The notes beneath the pieces were generated by a model that was given only the letters and a program-made list of their open reading frames with translations, made no database searches and had not been told where the DNA came from. DNA of 64,000 bases. It comes from Streptomyces brevispora (lineage in GTDB: Bacteria > Actinomycetota > Actinomycetes > Streptomycetales > Streptomycetaceae). The translations under genes were made by a program, and so were the position numbers. The stretch is taken from contig NZ_VIWW01000001.1 of the NCBI RefSeq assembly GCF_007829885.1, positions 2,108,001-2,172,000 on the forward strand, given 5' to 3'. This document shows positions 18,229 through 26,635 of this stretch, in pieces. Each line of letters opens with the position of its first letter. Position 1 is the stretch's first letter.

Positions 18229-19911
18229 GTGGGACGGAGCAGCACGCCAGGGGAGGGAACGCGACCACGGGTCCGGCATGCCGGTCAGCTCGGCTGGGAC
18301 GACGGCCTCTACGAGGACCGGAACGACGACGCCGTGACACCGGACGCGGAAGGGGCCGGAGACGGGGGCAGCGTCCGCCGCGGCGACGGGCGCCGCGGCC
18401 GTTCGCACCGGGCCGGGAAGCGGAAGAAACGGCGCGTACTGCGCTGGACAGCCCTCGTGCTGGCGGTGCTGATACTCGGCACCGGCGCGGCCGGTTACCT
18501 CTGGTACGAGCACCTGAACGGCAACCTCCGCAAGGGCCACCGCAGTGCGGGCAACAGCTCGGCGAAGAAGACCGCGCCGAACGCCGCCGGGCAGACCCCG
18601 CTGAACATCCTGCTGATCGGGTCCGACAGCCGCAACACCGCGGAGAACCTCAAGCTCGGCGGGTCGAAGTCGAGCGTCGGCGGGACCCCGCTCGCCGATG
18701 TGCAGATGCTGCTCCATGTGTCGGCCGACCGGAAGAACGCCTCGGTCGTCAGCATCCCGCGCGACACCCGCGTGAACATCCCGGCCTGTGAGGACCCCGA
18801 CAGCGGCCACAAGTACCCCGCCACCAACGACCTCATCAACACGACGCTCGGCCGTGGCGGCCCCGGCTGCACACTGGACACCTGGGAGACGCTCACCGGG
18901 GTCTACATCGACCACTGGATGCTGGTCGACTTCGCCGGTGTGGTGTCCATGGCGGACGCGGTGGGCGGCGCCGAGGTGTGCGTGAAGCAGGACGTCCACG
19001 ACGTGCCCAAGCCCAACGTGCCCGGCGGCTCCTACCTGAAGCTGACGAAGGGCCCGCACAAGATCAAGGGCAAGCAGGCCCTCCAGTGGCTGCGCACCCG
19101 GCACGCCTTCGAGAGCGACTTCGGCCGGTCCAAGGCCCAGCACATGTACATGAACTCCGTCATCCGTGAGCTGAAGGATCAGAACGCCTTCACTGACACC
19201 GGACGGCTGATGAGCCTCGCCGAGACGGCGACCAAGTCGCTCCAGGTCTCCGAGGAGATCGGTTCGGTGAAGAAGCTGTTCGACCTCGGCATGCAGCTCA
19301 AGGGCGTGCCGATGGACAAGATGAACATGCTGACCATGCCGAGGATTCCCGACCCCGGGAACGCCAACCACGTGCTGGCGAAGCCGGGCGCCGCGGACAA
19401 GCTCTGGGCGCTGCTGCGCGACGACGAGTCGCTCGACCCGAAGGACCGGGCCAAGAGCAAGAAGAAGAAGGAGAGCGGACCCGCGGCCGGCGCTCCCGCC
19501 TCGCTCGGCGTGACCGTCGTCAACGGGACGGCGGCCGACGGCCAGGCGCCCACCAGCAACCGTGCCGCGGGCGTCCGGGACCTCTTGCGGGCCAAGGGCT
19601 TCACCGAGGCGGCCACCTCGACCACTCCCGGATCGGCGCTGACGACCGAGGTGACCTATCCGAAGAGCTCCGGCCCCCAGGGCAGGTCGGACGCGGTCTC
19701 CATCGCCAAGGCGCTGTCGATGCCGACCAGCGTCGTCAAGGAGGCGCCGGACGGGGACGAACTGACGCTCACGGTCGGCTCGGACTGGCGGACGGGGTCC
19801 ACGTTCCCGAAGGCGGCAGCGGACGACAGCGACCCGCTGGAGGGCACCGAGGCGGTCAACGGTGCCAAGACGGGCTGCATGGACGTGTACTGGCCGTACC
19901 GCCAGATGTAG
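18229..19911 (+). CDS. LCP-family protein with LytR_C domain, paralogue 3
   Basis: 560 aa from GTG 18229, chosen because AGGGGGG (18217-18223) sits 5 nt upstream. An in-frame ATG at 18151 would overlap paralogue 2 and has no ribosome site. The cytoplasmic lead is followed by a helix at about 65-85. LCP blocks are NILLIGSDSRNTAENLK, SVVSIPRDTRVNIPAC and DFGRSKAQHMYMNSVIREL. The usual Gln-Gln pair of the last block is replaced by Ala-Gln-His. A LytR_C domain (LGVTVVNGTAADG) completes it. It is likely co-transcribed with paralogue 2 (49-bp gap) and ends at a strong terminator. Confidence 0.92.
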   Translation: MGRSSTPGEGTRPRVRHAGQLGWDDGLYEDRNDDAVTPDAEGAGDGGSVRRGDGRRGRSHRAGKRKKRRVLRWTALVLAVLILGTGAAGYLWYEHLNGNLRKGHRSAGNSSAKKTAPNAAGQTPLNILLIGSDSRNTAENLKLGGSKSSVGGTPLADVQMLLHVSADRKNASVVSIPRDTRVNIPACEDPDSGHKYPATNDLINTTLGRGGPGCTLDTWETLTGVYIDHWMLVDFAGVVSMADAVGGAEVCVKQDVHDVPKPNVPGGSYLKLTKGPHKIKGKQALQWLRTRHAFESDFGRSKAQHMYMNSVIRELKDQNAFTDTGRLMSLAETATKSLQVSEEIGSVKKLFDLGMQLKGVPMDKMNMLTMPRIPDPGNANHVLAKPGAADKLWALLRDDESLDPKDRAKSKKKKESGPAAGAPASLGVTVVNGTAADGQAPTSNRAAGVRDLLRAKGFTEAATSTTPGSALTTEVTYPKSSGPQGRSDAVSIAKALSMPTSVVKEAPDGDELTLTVGSDWRTGSTFPKAAADDSDPLEGTEAVNGAKTGCMDVYWPYRQM

Positions 19912-19928
19912 CCGAGCGCCCGAAGGCG

Positions 19929-19974
19929 CATGAGGAGGGGGATGCCCGGTTCATCGGGCATCCCCCTCCTCATG
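19929..19974. terminator. 20-bp perfect hairpin between LCP 3 and the GT2 gene
   Basis: 19929-19948 pairs with 19955-19974 over 20 bp without mismatch around a 6-nt loop, 17 nt after the LCP 3 stop. The GT2 gene converges on it from the other strand, so it can act in both directions. A run of TTCCTG(C) heptamer-like repeats follows (19975-20003). Confidence 0.88.
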
Positions 19975-20015
19975 TTTCCTGCTTCCTGCTTCCTGTTTCC
20001 TGCGCGACGTGCGGG

Positions 20016-21047
20016 TCAGGCCACCGGTGTGCCCGGCTCGCTGACCGCCGGGCGGCGGCTGGCGATGACCTTCTTCGCCAGCGAGCGCGGGCTGGTCAGG
20101 AAGCCGTACCCCCACGACATGTGCATGGTCGCCAGCGCCACCGGGATCAGCGCCCGGGCCTTCAGCGGCAGTCCCTTGCCGGCCGGCAGCGATCCGGCGA
20201 CGATGGCCGCGACGTACCCGGCCGGGACGACCAGCGCCCACGGGGTGACGGCCGCGCCGACGACGATGCCCGCCGCGATCGCGACGACGGCGGTCGGCGG
20301 GGCCAGGTAGCGCAGGTTGATCGAACCGGCGTGGTAGCGGGCGACGACGTGGCGCCAGCGGCCGTAGTCCTTGTACTGCTTGGCTAGCGCCCGGACGGAG
20401 GGGCGGGGGCGGTACTGCACCCGCAGCTCGGGCGAGAACCAGATCAGGCCGCCGGCCTCACGGATGCGGAAGTTCAGCTCCCAGTCCTGGGCGCGGATGA
20501 ACTCGATGTTGTACCCGTCGGCCTTCTCCAGGGCCTCGCGGCGGAAGACACCCAGGTACACGGTCTCGGCCGGTCCCGCCTGGCCGCCGGTGTGGAAGGC
20601 CGCGTTGCCGACGCCGATCTTCGACGTCATGGCCGCGGCGACGGCGTCCTCCCAGGCGTTCTCGCCCTCGGCGTGCATGATCCCGCCGACGTTCTGCGCG
20701 CCGGTCTCCTCCAGGAGCCGGACGGCGGTCGCGATGTAGTTCGGCGAGAGCATGCCGTGACCGTCGACCCGCACCACGATGGGGTGCCGGGAGGCCTTGA
20801 TCGCGGCGTTGAGCGCGGCGGGGGTGCGGCCGGTCGGATTGGGCACGGTGTGGACCCGGGGGTCCTCCGCGACCAGTTCGGCGGCGATCTCGTCCGTACG
20901 GTCCGTGGACGGGCCGAGCGCGATCACCACTTCCATCTCACCGGCGTACTCCTGCTCCAGGATGTGCCGGACGGAGTTCCTGAGATGGCGCTCCTCATTG
21001 AGCACCGGCATGATCACGGAGACGGCGGGGTGCTGCGCGGCAGACAT
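20016..21047 (-). CDS. Glycosyltransferase family 2 membrane protein
   Basis: 343 aa from the ATG at 21045-21047, with GAGGAC 3-8 nt upstream. The N-terminal GT-A fold shows SVIMPVLNEERHLRNSV, the donor motif VRVDGHGMLSPNYI (DxD-like) and FIRAQDWELNFRIREAGG, with the catalytic-base region ending in the usual aromatic/Arg cluster. Two or three C-terminal helices (about 245-300) anchor it. Length and layout match processive or polyprenyl-linked glycosyltransferases such as succinoglycan or exopolysaccharide enzymes. Placed among LCP genes, it may build the glycopolymer they transfer; this is inference. Confidence 0.9.
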   Translation of the reverse strand: MSAAQHPAVSVIMPVLNEERHLRNSVRHILEQEYAGEMEVVIALGPSTDRTDEIAAELVAEDPRVHTVPNPTGRTPAALNAAIKASRHPIVVRVDGHGMLSPNYIATAVRLLEETGAQNVGGIMHAEGENAWEDAVAAAMTSKIGVGNAAFHTGGQAGPAETVYLGVFRREALEKADGYNIEFIRAQDWELNFRIREAGGLIWFSPELRVQYRPRPSVRALAKQYKDYGRWRHVVARYHAGSINLRYLAPPTAVVAIAAGIVVGAAVTPWALVVPAGYVAAIVAGSLPAGKGLPLKARALIPVALATMHMSWGYGFLTSPRSLAKKVIASRRPAVSEPGTPVA

Positions 21048-21233
21048 GTGGTCCTCGGGGGGTCCTCGGGGGCGCCGGGGGTCCGAACCGAACCCCACCA
21101 GGCGGCGTCATTCGGCCGCCACGTTACCGCGAATGGGGGAACCCGGCGCGCGCCGCCGGGTTGCGGACCGGGATGCAGATCGTATGGGCCTACCGTGCGA
21201 CAGGTCCCCCTCGCACCGCGGAGGTGTCCCCCC

Positions 21234-22697
21234 GTGCCCACGCCGCACCGCTCCCCCCGTCCGCCGCGGCCCCGCGCCGCTCCCACGCAGCGCAGACAGC
21301 CCAGAAAGCCGGGCGAGAAACCGCGCTGGAGCACGCGAATGGCCACAGGCCTGTCCGTGCTGGTCCTCGGAGCCGGAGGCATCGGCCACGCCGTCCTGAC
21401 CAACCTGGAGACCGGGATCGATCGGATCGACCCGTTCAAGGACATGAAGAACCGGCCCGCGGGCGGTCACGGCATGAATCTGCTGCTGGTCGGCACCGAC
21501 GGCCGCGACAAGATCACCCAGGACGAGAAGGAGAAGTACCGGCTGGGCGGTGCGCCCTGCCACTGCACGGACACGATCATGCTGGTGCACCTGTCCGCGG
21601 ACAAGGAGCGCGCCAGCGTCGTGAGCCTGCCGCGCGACAGCTACGCCGAGATCCCCGAACATCTGGATCAGAACACCGGCAAGGAGCGCGCGGCCCATCC
21701 GGTGAAGCTGAACGCCGCGTATGCCGAGGGCGGGCCCAATCTGACCGTGCGGACCGTCGAGCACATGACGGGCGTCAAGGTCGACCACTATCTGGAGGTC
21801 GACTTCACCGGCTTCATGACGACGGTGGACGCCCTGGGCGGGGTGCAGATCTGCACGGCCCGGCCGATGAAGGACTCGTACACGGGTCTCGATCTCGCGG
21901 CGGGCCCCCACAAGCTGGACGGCGGCCAGGCGCTCCAGTACGTACGCTCCCGGCACATCGACGGCGCCGCCGATCTGGGCCGGATGCAGCGCCAGCAGAA
22001 GTTCCTCGCCTCGCTGATCAAGCAGGCGACCAGCAGCGGGGTGCTGCTCAACCCGGTGCAGTTCCGCGAGGTCGCCTCGACGATGCTGAAGTCGGTACGG
22101 GCGGACAAGGGCTTCGGTACGCAGCAGATGCTCGACCTCGGTGAGGCGATGCGGGGCTTCTCCGCCGCCTCGTCCGAATTCGCCTCGGTGCCGATGGGTG
22201 ATGTCGCCTACCAGGTCAAGGGCGTCGGCTCGACGGTGAAATGGGACCCGAAGAAGTCGAAGCAGCTGTTCCAGGCGCTGCGCGAGGACAAGCCGCTCGC
22301 CGTGAAGCGGCACAAGCAGGCGTCGGCGAAGCAGGTGGACGTACCGCCGCAGCAGATCCGGATCCAGGTCTACAACGGGACCCCGACGGACGGCCTCGGC
22401 GGCAAGATCGACCGTGCGCTGCACGCCACCGGCTTCGACACCACCAGGTCACCGCTGAACGCGGAGCAGCGCGACCTCAAGCACACCCTGGTCGTGTACG
22501 ACCCGCGCTGGGACCGGTCGGCGAAGTCACTGGCGGTGGCGTTGCCGGGGGCGGAGCTGAAGGCCGTGAAGGGGCAGGGACCCACACTGAAGGTGATCGG
22601 GGGCGCGGACTACGCCAAGGTGGAGCGGGTCCGGGCCGAGGAGCCCGACGCGGGCAGGTTCGGCGCGGTCACGGGCGACGAGGTGGTCTGCCCGTGA
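21234..22697 (+). CDS. LCP-family protein with LytR_C domain, paralogue 4
   Basis: 487 aa from GTG 21234, set by GGAGGTG (21220-21226) 7 nt upstream; the open frame further 5' is the antisense of the GT2 gene. A short Pro/Arg-rich lead is followed by a helix (about 42-62). LCP blocks are MNLLLVGTDGRDKI, SVVSLPRDSYAEIPE and LGRMQRQQKFLASLI. LytR_C lies at about 370-470 (IRIQVYNGTPTDGLGGK). It has a CHC motif (APCHCTDT) just before the metal-binding strand, not seen in the other paralogues here. It is divergent from the GT2 gene, with a shared upstream region of about 190 bp. Confidence 0.92.
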   Translation: MPTPHRSPRPPRPRAAPTQRRQPRKPGEKPRWSTRMATGLSVLVLGAGGIGHAVLTNLETGIDRIDPFKDMKNRPAGGHGMNLLLVGTDGRDKITQDEKEKYRLGGAPCHCTDTIMLVHLSADKERASVVSLPRDSYAEIPEHLDQNTGKERAAHPVKLNAAYAEGGPNLTVRTVEHMTGVKVDHYLEVDFTGFMTTVDALGGVQICTARPMKDSYTGLDLAAGPHKLDGGQALQYVRSRHIDGAADLGRMQRQQKFLASLIKQATSSGVLLNPVQFREVASTMLKSVRADKGFGTQQMLDLGEAMRGFSAASSEFASVPMGDVAYQVKGVGSTVKWDPKKSKQLFQALREDKPLAVKRHKQASAKQVDVPPQQIRIQVYNGTPTDGLGGKIDRALHATGFDTTRSPLNAEQRDLKHTLVVYDPRWDRSAKSLAVALPGAELKAVKGQGPTLKVIGGADYAKVERVRAEEPDAGRFGAVTGDEVVCP

Positions 22698-22724
22698 GCA
22701 ACAGCGCGGGGGGCGCCCGCGGCC

Positions 22725-23282
22725 TCAGTCCTCGATGCCGTCCGCGGCGCGCTTCTCGCGCAGTTCCTTGATCGCGCGGCGCCGGGCCAGCCGGTGCGTA
22801 CGGCGGATCTGCGCCTCCTGGTAGCGCCGGTTGTCGCGTTCGGTCTCCGGGATCACCGGCGGTACGACGCGCGGCCTGCCGTCCGCGTCGACCGCCGCGA
22901 AGACCAGGTACGCGCTGCCCACCTGCTGGGCCGGGGTCGACTCGTTCCACCGCTCGGCCATGACCCGGACGCCGACCTCCATCGAGGAGCGGCCGGTCCA
23001 GTTCACCTGGGCGCGGACGTGAACGAGATCACCCACGCGGACCGGCTCCAGGAAGACCATCTCGTCCATCGAGGCCGTCACCGCGGGACCGCCGGAGTGC
23101 CGGCCGGCCACCGCGCCGGCCGCGTCGTCGACCAGCTTCATGATCACGCCGCCGTGCACCGTACCCAGCAGATTGGTGTCGCTGCCGGTCATGATGTGGC
23201 TGAGGGTCGTCCGGGAGGCCGCGGTCGGCTTGCCGGGAATGTCGCCCTCCGGGCGCGGGGCCTGATCTGTCATGCCCTCCAC
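22725..23282 (-). CDS. Acyl-CoA thioesterase (hotdog fold)
   Basis: 185 aa from a GTG at 23280-23282; the ATG at 23271-23273 is an alternative start with GGAGGG just ahead. The hotdog signature is NLLGTVHGGVIMKLVDDAAG, with Asp at the active-site position, then VTASMDEMVFLEPVRVGDLV. The layout matches the YciA/BFIT/BACH class of medium- to long-chain acyl-CoA hydrolases. A basic Arg-rich C-terminus (about 150-180) is unusual. It converges on LCP paralogue 4 with only 27 bp between stops. Confidence 0.9.
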   Translation of the reverse strand: MEGMTDQAPRPEGDIPGKPTAASRTTLSHIMTGSDTNLLGTVHGGVIMKLVDDAAGAVAGRHSGGPAVTASMDEMVFLEPVRVGDLVHVRAQVNWTGRSSMEVGVRVMAERWNESTPAQQVGSAYLVFAAVDADGRPRVVPPVIPETERDNRRYQEAQIRRTHRLARRRAIKELREKRAADGIED

Positions 23283-23392
23283 CTTATGCGGGGGCTTCGG
23301 GCCCGTCGCAATGCATCAGCTTCGCAACAGCCGAGGTCCTATTTAACTCACACCCTGTAATAGCAGGGGGCCGGGCCTGCACACTGGACGGC

Positions 23393-24703
23393 ATGAACGA
23401 TTGGCCCGAGGGCCGTAACGACGACAACCGCGGCGGCAACCGCTACGGGCAGGGCAGCGCGAGCGACCGGCCCGAGAGCGCCCGCTCGATGCCGCACGTC
23501 CAGCACTCCGTCCCGCAGCAGCCCGCCCCGCCCCGGCGGCGCCCCGCACCGGCGCGGCAGCCGCAGGTACCGCAGCAGCCGGGCGGCTACGACGACGGCT
23601 CGCAGTACGACAGCGGCTACAACACGGGCCAGGTCTACGGCGGCGGCAACGGCGGGGGTCGCGGTGGCGGCCACGGCGGCGGACCGGGTGACGGCGGCTA
23701 CGTCCAGGGGCGTCCGTCGGCCGCACCGAACTGGCGCCGCCGGATCAAGATCGGCGCGCTGACCCTCGTGATCGTGGTGCTCGCCGTCTCCATCGGTACG
23801 TACTTCTGGGCCGACTCCAAGCTGAAGCGCGAGGTCGACCTCTCCAAGGTCATCGAGCGGCCGAAGGGCGGCGACGGCACGAACTACCTGATCGTCGGGT
23901 CGGACAGCCGCGAGGGCATGACCGCCGAGGACAAGAAGAAGCTTCACACCGGTTCCGCCGAAGGCAAACGGACCGACTCGATGATGATCCTGCACGACGG
24001 CGGCAACGGCCCGACGCTGGTCTCGCTGCCGCGTGACTCGAACGTCGAGATCCCGTCGTTCAAGGGCTCGGACACGGGCAAGGTCTACCCGGCCCGCGGC
24101 CGCTTCACCAAGCTGAACGCCGCGTACGCCGAGGACGGTCCCGAACTGCTGGTCCGCACCGTCGAGTTCAACACCGGGCTGCACATCGACCACTACGTCG
24201 AGATCGGCTTCGGCGGCTTCGCCAAGATCGTGGACGCGATCGGCGGGGTGGAGCTCGACATCCCGAAGGCGTTCAAGGACAAGAAGTCCGGCGCCGACTT
24301 CAAGGCGGGCAAGCAGACGCTGAACGGCGAGCAGTCCCTGGCCTTCGTCCGGACCCGGTACGCCTTCGCGCGCAGCGACCTGGACCGTACGAAGAACCAG
24401 CAGAAGTTCCTCGCGGCGCTGGCGAGCCAGACGGCGACCGCGTCGACGATCCTCAACCCGTTCAAGCTGTACCCGACGATGGGCGCCGGTCTGGACACCC
24501 TCGTCGTCGACAAGGACATGTCCCTCTGGGACCTGGGCCAGATGTTCTTCGCCATGAAGGGCGTCACCGGCGGCGACGGCACGTCGATGAACATGCCGAT
24601 CTCCGGTTCCACGGGCGGCAACCTGGTCTGGAACAAGGCCAAGGTCAAGCAGCTGGTCGAGCAGCTCAACAACGACGAGAAGGTCACCGTCTCCGAAGAC
24701 TGA
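23393..24703 (+). CDS. LCP-family protein, paralogue 5
   Basis: 436 aa. The cytoplasmic N-terminus (about 115 aa) is Gln/Pro then Gly/Tyr-rich, unlike the other paralogues. One helix (about 120-142) leads to the LCP domain: NYLIVGSDSREGMTAEDKKK, TLVSLPRDSNVEIPSF and SDLDRTKNQQKFLAALASQ. The last block retains the conserved Arg and Gln pair. There is no LytR_C domain; it ends soon after the catalytic core. It is monocistronic, divergent from the thioesterase gene, and closed by a UUCG-loop terminator. Confidence 0.92.
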   Translation: MNDWPEGRNDDNRGGNRYGQGSASDRPESARSMPHVQHSVPQQPAPPRRRPAPARQPQVPQQPGGYDDGSQYDSGYNTGQVYGGGNGGGRGGGHGGGPGDGGYVQGRPSAAPNWRRRIKIGALTLVIVVLAVSIGTYFWADSKLKREVDLSKVIERPKGGDGTNYLIVGSDSREGMTAEDKKKLHTGSAEGKRTDSMMILHDGGNGPTLVSLPRDSNVEIPSFKGSDTGKVYPARGRFTKLNAAYAEDGPELLVRTVEFNTGLHIDHYVEIGFGGFAKIVDAIGGVELDIPKAFKDKKSGADFKAGKQTLNGEQSLAFVRTRYAFARSDLDRTKNQQKFLAALASQTATASTILNPFKLYPTMGAGLDTLVVDKDMSLWDLGQMFFAMKGVTGGDGTSMNMPISGSTGGNLVWNKAKVKQLVEQLNNDEKVTVSED

Positions 24704-24712
24704 CGGCGGTCG

Positions 24713-24754
24713 CGCGGCAGGGCCCGGACGGTTCGCCGTCCGGGCCCTGCCGCG
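24713..24754. terminator. 19-bp hairpin with UUCG tetraloop after LCP 5
   Basis: 24713-24731 pairs perfectly with 24736-24754, leaving the extra-stable tetraloop TTCG (closed by G-C in this orientation). It begins 10 nt after the LCP 5 stop and also faces the convergent methyltransferase gene, so it probably serves both. Confidence 0.92.
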
Positions 24755-24809
24755 TATGCGGCCGCCCCCGCCACTCCCCCAGGGCCGGGCCCGGCGTACG
24801 AGAAGCTGC

Positions 24810-25616
24810 CTATACCCGTCCCTGAGCCAACAGGGCGAGATGGGGCAGCGCCAACTCCCCGCCCTCCGAGGCGAATTCCTTGCACAGCACGTCGTACTCC
24901 CGCTTCGCCGCCGCCACTCCTTCCGGACCCCGGCTGTTGACCAGCTGCCCGATCGCGGCGACGCCGGCGGCGGGACCGGCCCACCAGTCCTCCGGGTCGG
25001 CGTGGTGCTCCCAGGACAGCGACTCGCTCCGTACGTCCCTGAGCCCGGCGGCCGTCAGCAGCACCTTCAGCCCGTCCGGGGTGCGCGGGAAGTTGTGCTC
25101 CTCGTCGACAGTGGCGAGCCATCCGGGCCGGGTCAGTCCGGCCGCCTCGGCCGCCCGTCCGATCAGCGCCTGGCCCGAGCCCCCCGGCGCCTGCCAGATG
25201 GTGACGACGACCCGGCCTCCGGGGCGGGTGATCCGGCGCAGCTCGACGAGCGCGTCCAGCGGGCGGCCCACGTGGTTGAGCACGAAGTTCGCCACGACCG
25301 CGTCGAACTCCCCGTCCGGGTACGGGAGCTGGGGAAGCGAGCCGGTCCGGACCTCGACGCCGGGCGCCGCCCGGTGGGTGGCCGCGACCATGCCGGGTTC
25401 GGCGTCCACGGCCCGTACGACCGCCCCGCGGGCGACGGCCACCAGCGTCACGCTGCCGCTGCCGCAGCCCACATCGAGCAGCCGCGTCCCGTGTCCCGCA
25501 CCTGCGGCGTCCAGCAGGGCGGGCACCGTATGGGCGCAGAGGCGGGCGACAGTCCGGGCATAGCTCTCGGCCCGCCCGTCCCAGATCCGCCGCTCACTCA
25601 CATCGAACGCGGTCAT
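24810..25616 (-). CDS. Class I SAM-dependent methyltransferase
   Basis: 268 aa. SAM motif I is TRLLDVGCGSGSVTLVAVARG; the acidic residue ending strand 2 is in VRAVDAEPGM. FDAVVANFVLNHVGRPLDAL and ITRPGGRVVVTIW are the following motifs (Methyltransf_11/25 type). The substrate cannot be read; small-molecule or UbiE-like methylation is possible. The start overlaps the stop of the upstream minus-strand gene by 4 bp, so the two are coupled. Confidence 0.85.
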   Translation of the reverse strand: MTAFDVSERRIWDGRAESYARTVARLCAHTVPALLDAAGAGHGTRLLDVGCGSGSVTLVAVARGAVVRAVDAEPGMVAATHRAAPGVEVRTGSLPQLPYPDGEFDAVVANFVLNHVGRPLDALVELRRITRPGGRVVVTIWQAPGGSGQALIGRAAEAAGLTRPGWLATVDEEHNFPRTPDGLKVLLTAAGLRDVRSESLSWEHHADPEDWWAGPAAGVAAIGQLVNSRGPEGVAAAKREYDVLCKEFASEGGELALPHLALLAQGRV

Positions 25617-26089
25617 GCGGCACCTCCGGTCGGGCCTTGCGGCTCCACTTCGTCCAGGTCCTCGTAGAGCGCGTCAAGGACGCGCCCCGTGGGCCTGCCC
25701 TCCGGCGACAGTTCGGCCAGACACCAGCCGGGCAGCCTCGCCTCGGTCTCGGGCGGGAGATCGCCGTCCGCCGGGTCGGCCAGCCCGTAGAGCAGGCCGA
25801 ACGCGGTCTCCTTCGCCACCTCGCGGGCTATCTCCCCCAGTTCGCCGGGGGTCAGCCCGAGCCGCAGGGCCCGCTCGACGGCCCCGCCGGCCAGGCCCGC
25901 CTTCCGGTAGGCCTCGACCCAGTCGGGCGCCGCCGCGCTCCAGGCGTCGATGTCCTGCCAGACCATGCGCAGGAACCGGTACCGGGCCAGCTGCGGAATG
26001 TTCTCCTCGGCCTCCGAGTCGGCCCAGCCCGGCGCGTCGTCGGCGCCCAGTGCTTCGAACAGGCCGGTCAACTCGTCGATGTCCGTCAT
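25613..26089 (-). CDS. Conserved-looking hypothetical protein coupled to the methyltransferase
   Basis: 158 aa from the ATG at 26087-26089 (MTDIDELTGLFEALGADDAPG). The open frame extends to 26221, but that part reads across a decayed transporter on the other strand and is probably not coding. The protein is acidic, helical and has no membrane segment or recognised motif. GLTPGELGEIAREVAKETAFG and an Asp/Glu-rich C-terminus are its main features. No family recognised. It ends in a 4-bp overlap with the methyltransferase gene, so it probably works with it. Confidence 0.6.
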   Translation of the reverse strand: MTDIDELTGLFEALGADDAPGWADSEAEENIPQLARYRFLRMVWQDIDAWSAAAPDWVEAYRKAGLAGGAVERALRLGLTPGELGEIAREVAKETAFGLLYGLADPADGDLPPETEARLPGWCLAELSPEGRPTGRVLDALYEDLDEVEPQGPTGGAA

Positions 26090-26207
26090 GGGTAGGGAAG
26101 GTACGCCACCGGCCCCGGCGGGACGGAACCGCTCCCGCCCTTGGGTCTTCAGTTCGAACCAGGCGGCGTGCGTCTCGTCTGCCACACCGAAGAAACTGAC
26201 GGCCGGA

Positions 26208-26372
26208 ATCCTGTCCGCCACCGGGGCGTTCGCGGGCTACACGTACATCGTGAAGTTCCTGGGCGACGTGAGCGGCTTCTCCGGGAGCGAGGTCAGTGCC
26301 CTGTTCATGGCTTTCGGTGTGGCGTGTCTGGCCGGGGTGAGCATCACCGGGGTGCTGCTGGACCGCTTCCCG
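26208..26372 (+). pseudogene. Remnant of an MFS transporter
   Basis: One plus-strand frame reads ATGAFAGYTYIVKFLGDVSG, then GVACLAGVSITGVLLDRFP, a clear internal piece of a major-facilitator (AraJ-like arabinose/drug efflux) protein covering about two helices. There is no start, and no transporter sequence on either side. From about 26375 the frame turns into Pro/Arg-rich noise. The rest of the 26090-26635 gap holds no gene. Confidence 0.7.
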
Positions 26373-26581
26373 AACTCCGGCCGCACGTGGACACGGTGCG
26401 CACCTGGCCGGCCCGGTTCGCCGCCGTGGCCTGCCCGCCCTGGCCGACCGCAGGTCGGTACCGGTAGTTCGGGATCAGGAAGGGCCTTGACCAGCCGTAA
26501 CACGGCGCTTCGGCTGGCTGCCACTCCGAAGGCGCCGGCCATGCGGGCCGGACCGCCGACGGGCAGGCATGGGCCACGCGC

Positions 26582-26618
26582 AAGCGCCCCGCCCCCGCGG
26601 ATCGGGGACAGGGCGCTT
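26582..26618. terminator. Hairpin downstream of the FG-GAP gene
   Basis: AAGCGCCC (26582-26589) pairs with GGGCGCTT (26611-26618). An inner CCCCG/CGGGG pairing allows a longer imperfect stem. It lies 18 nt beyond the minus-strand stop at 26636. Confidence 0.55.
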
Positions 26619-26635
26619 CGGGCCGGGCGGAGGGC

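Noticed and set aside
20592..22697. Long N-terminal extension of LCP paralogue 4
   Set aside because: The first 214 codons are antisense to the GT2 gene and a perfect ribosome site precedes GTG 21234.
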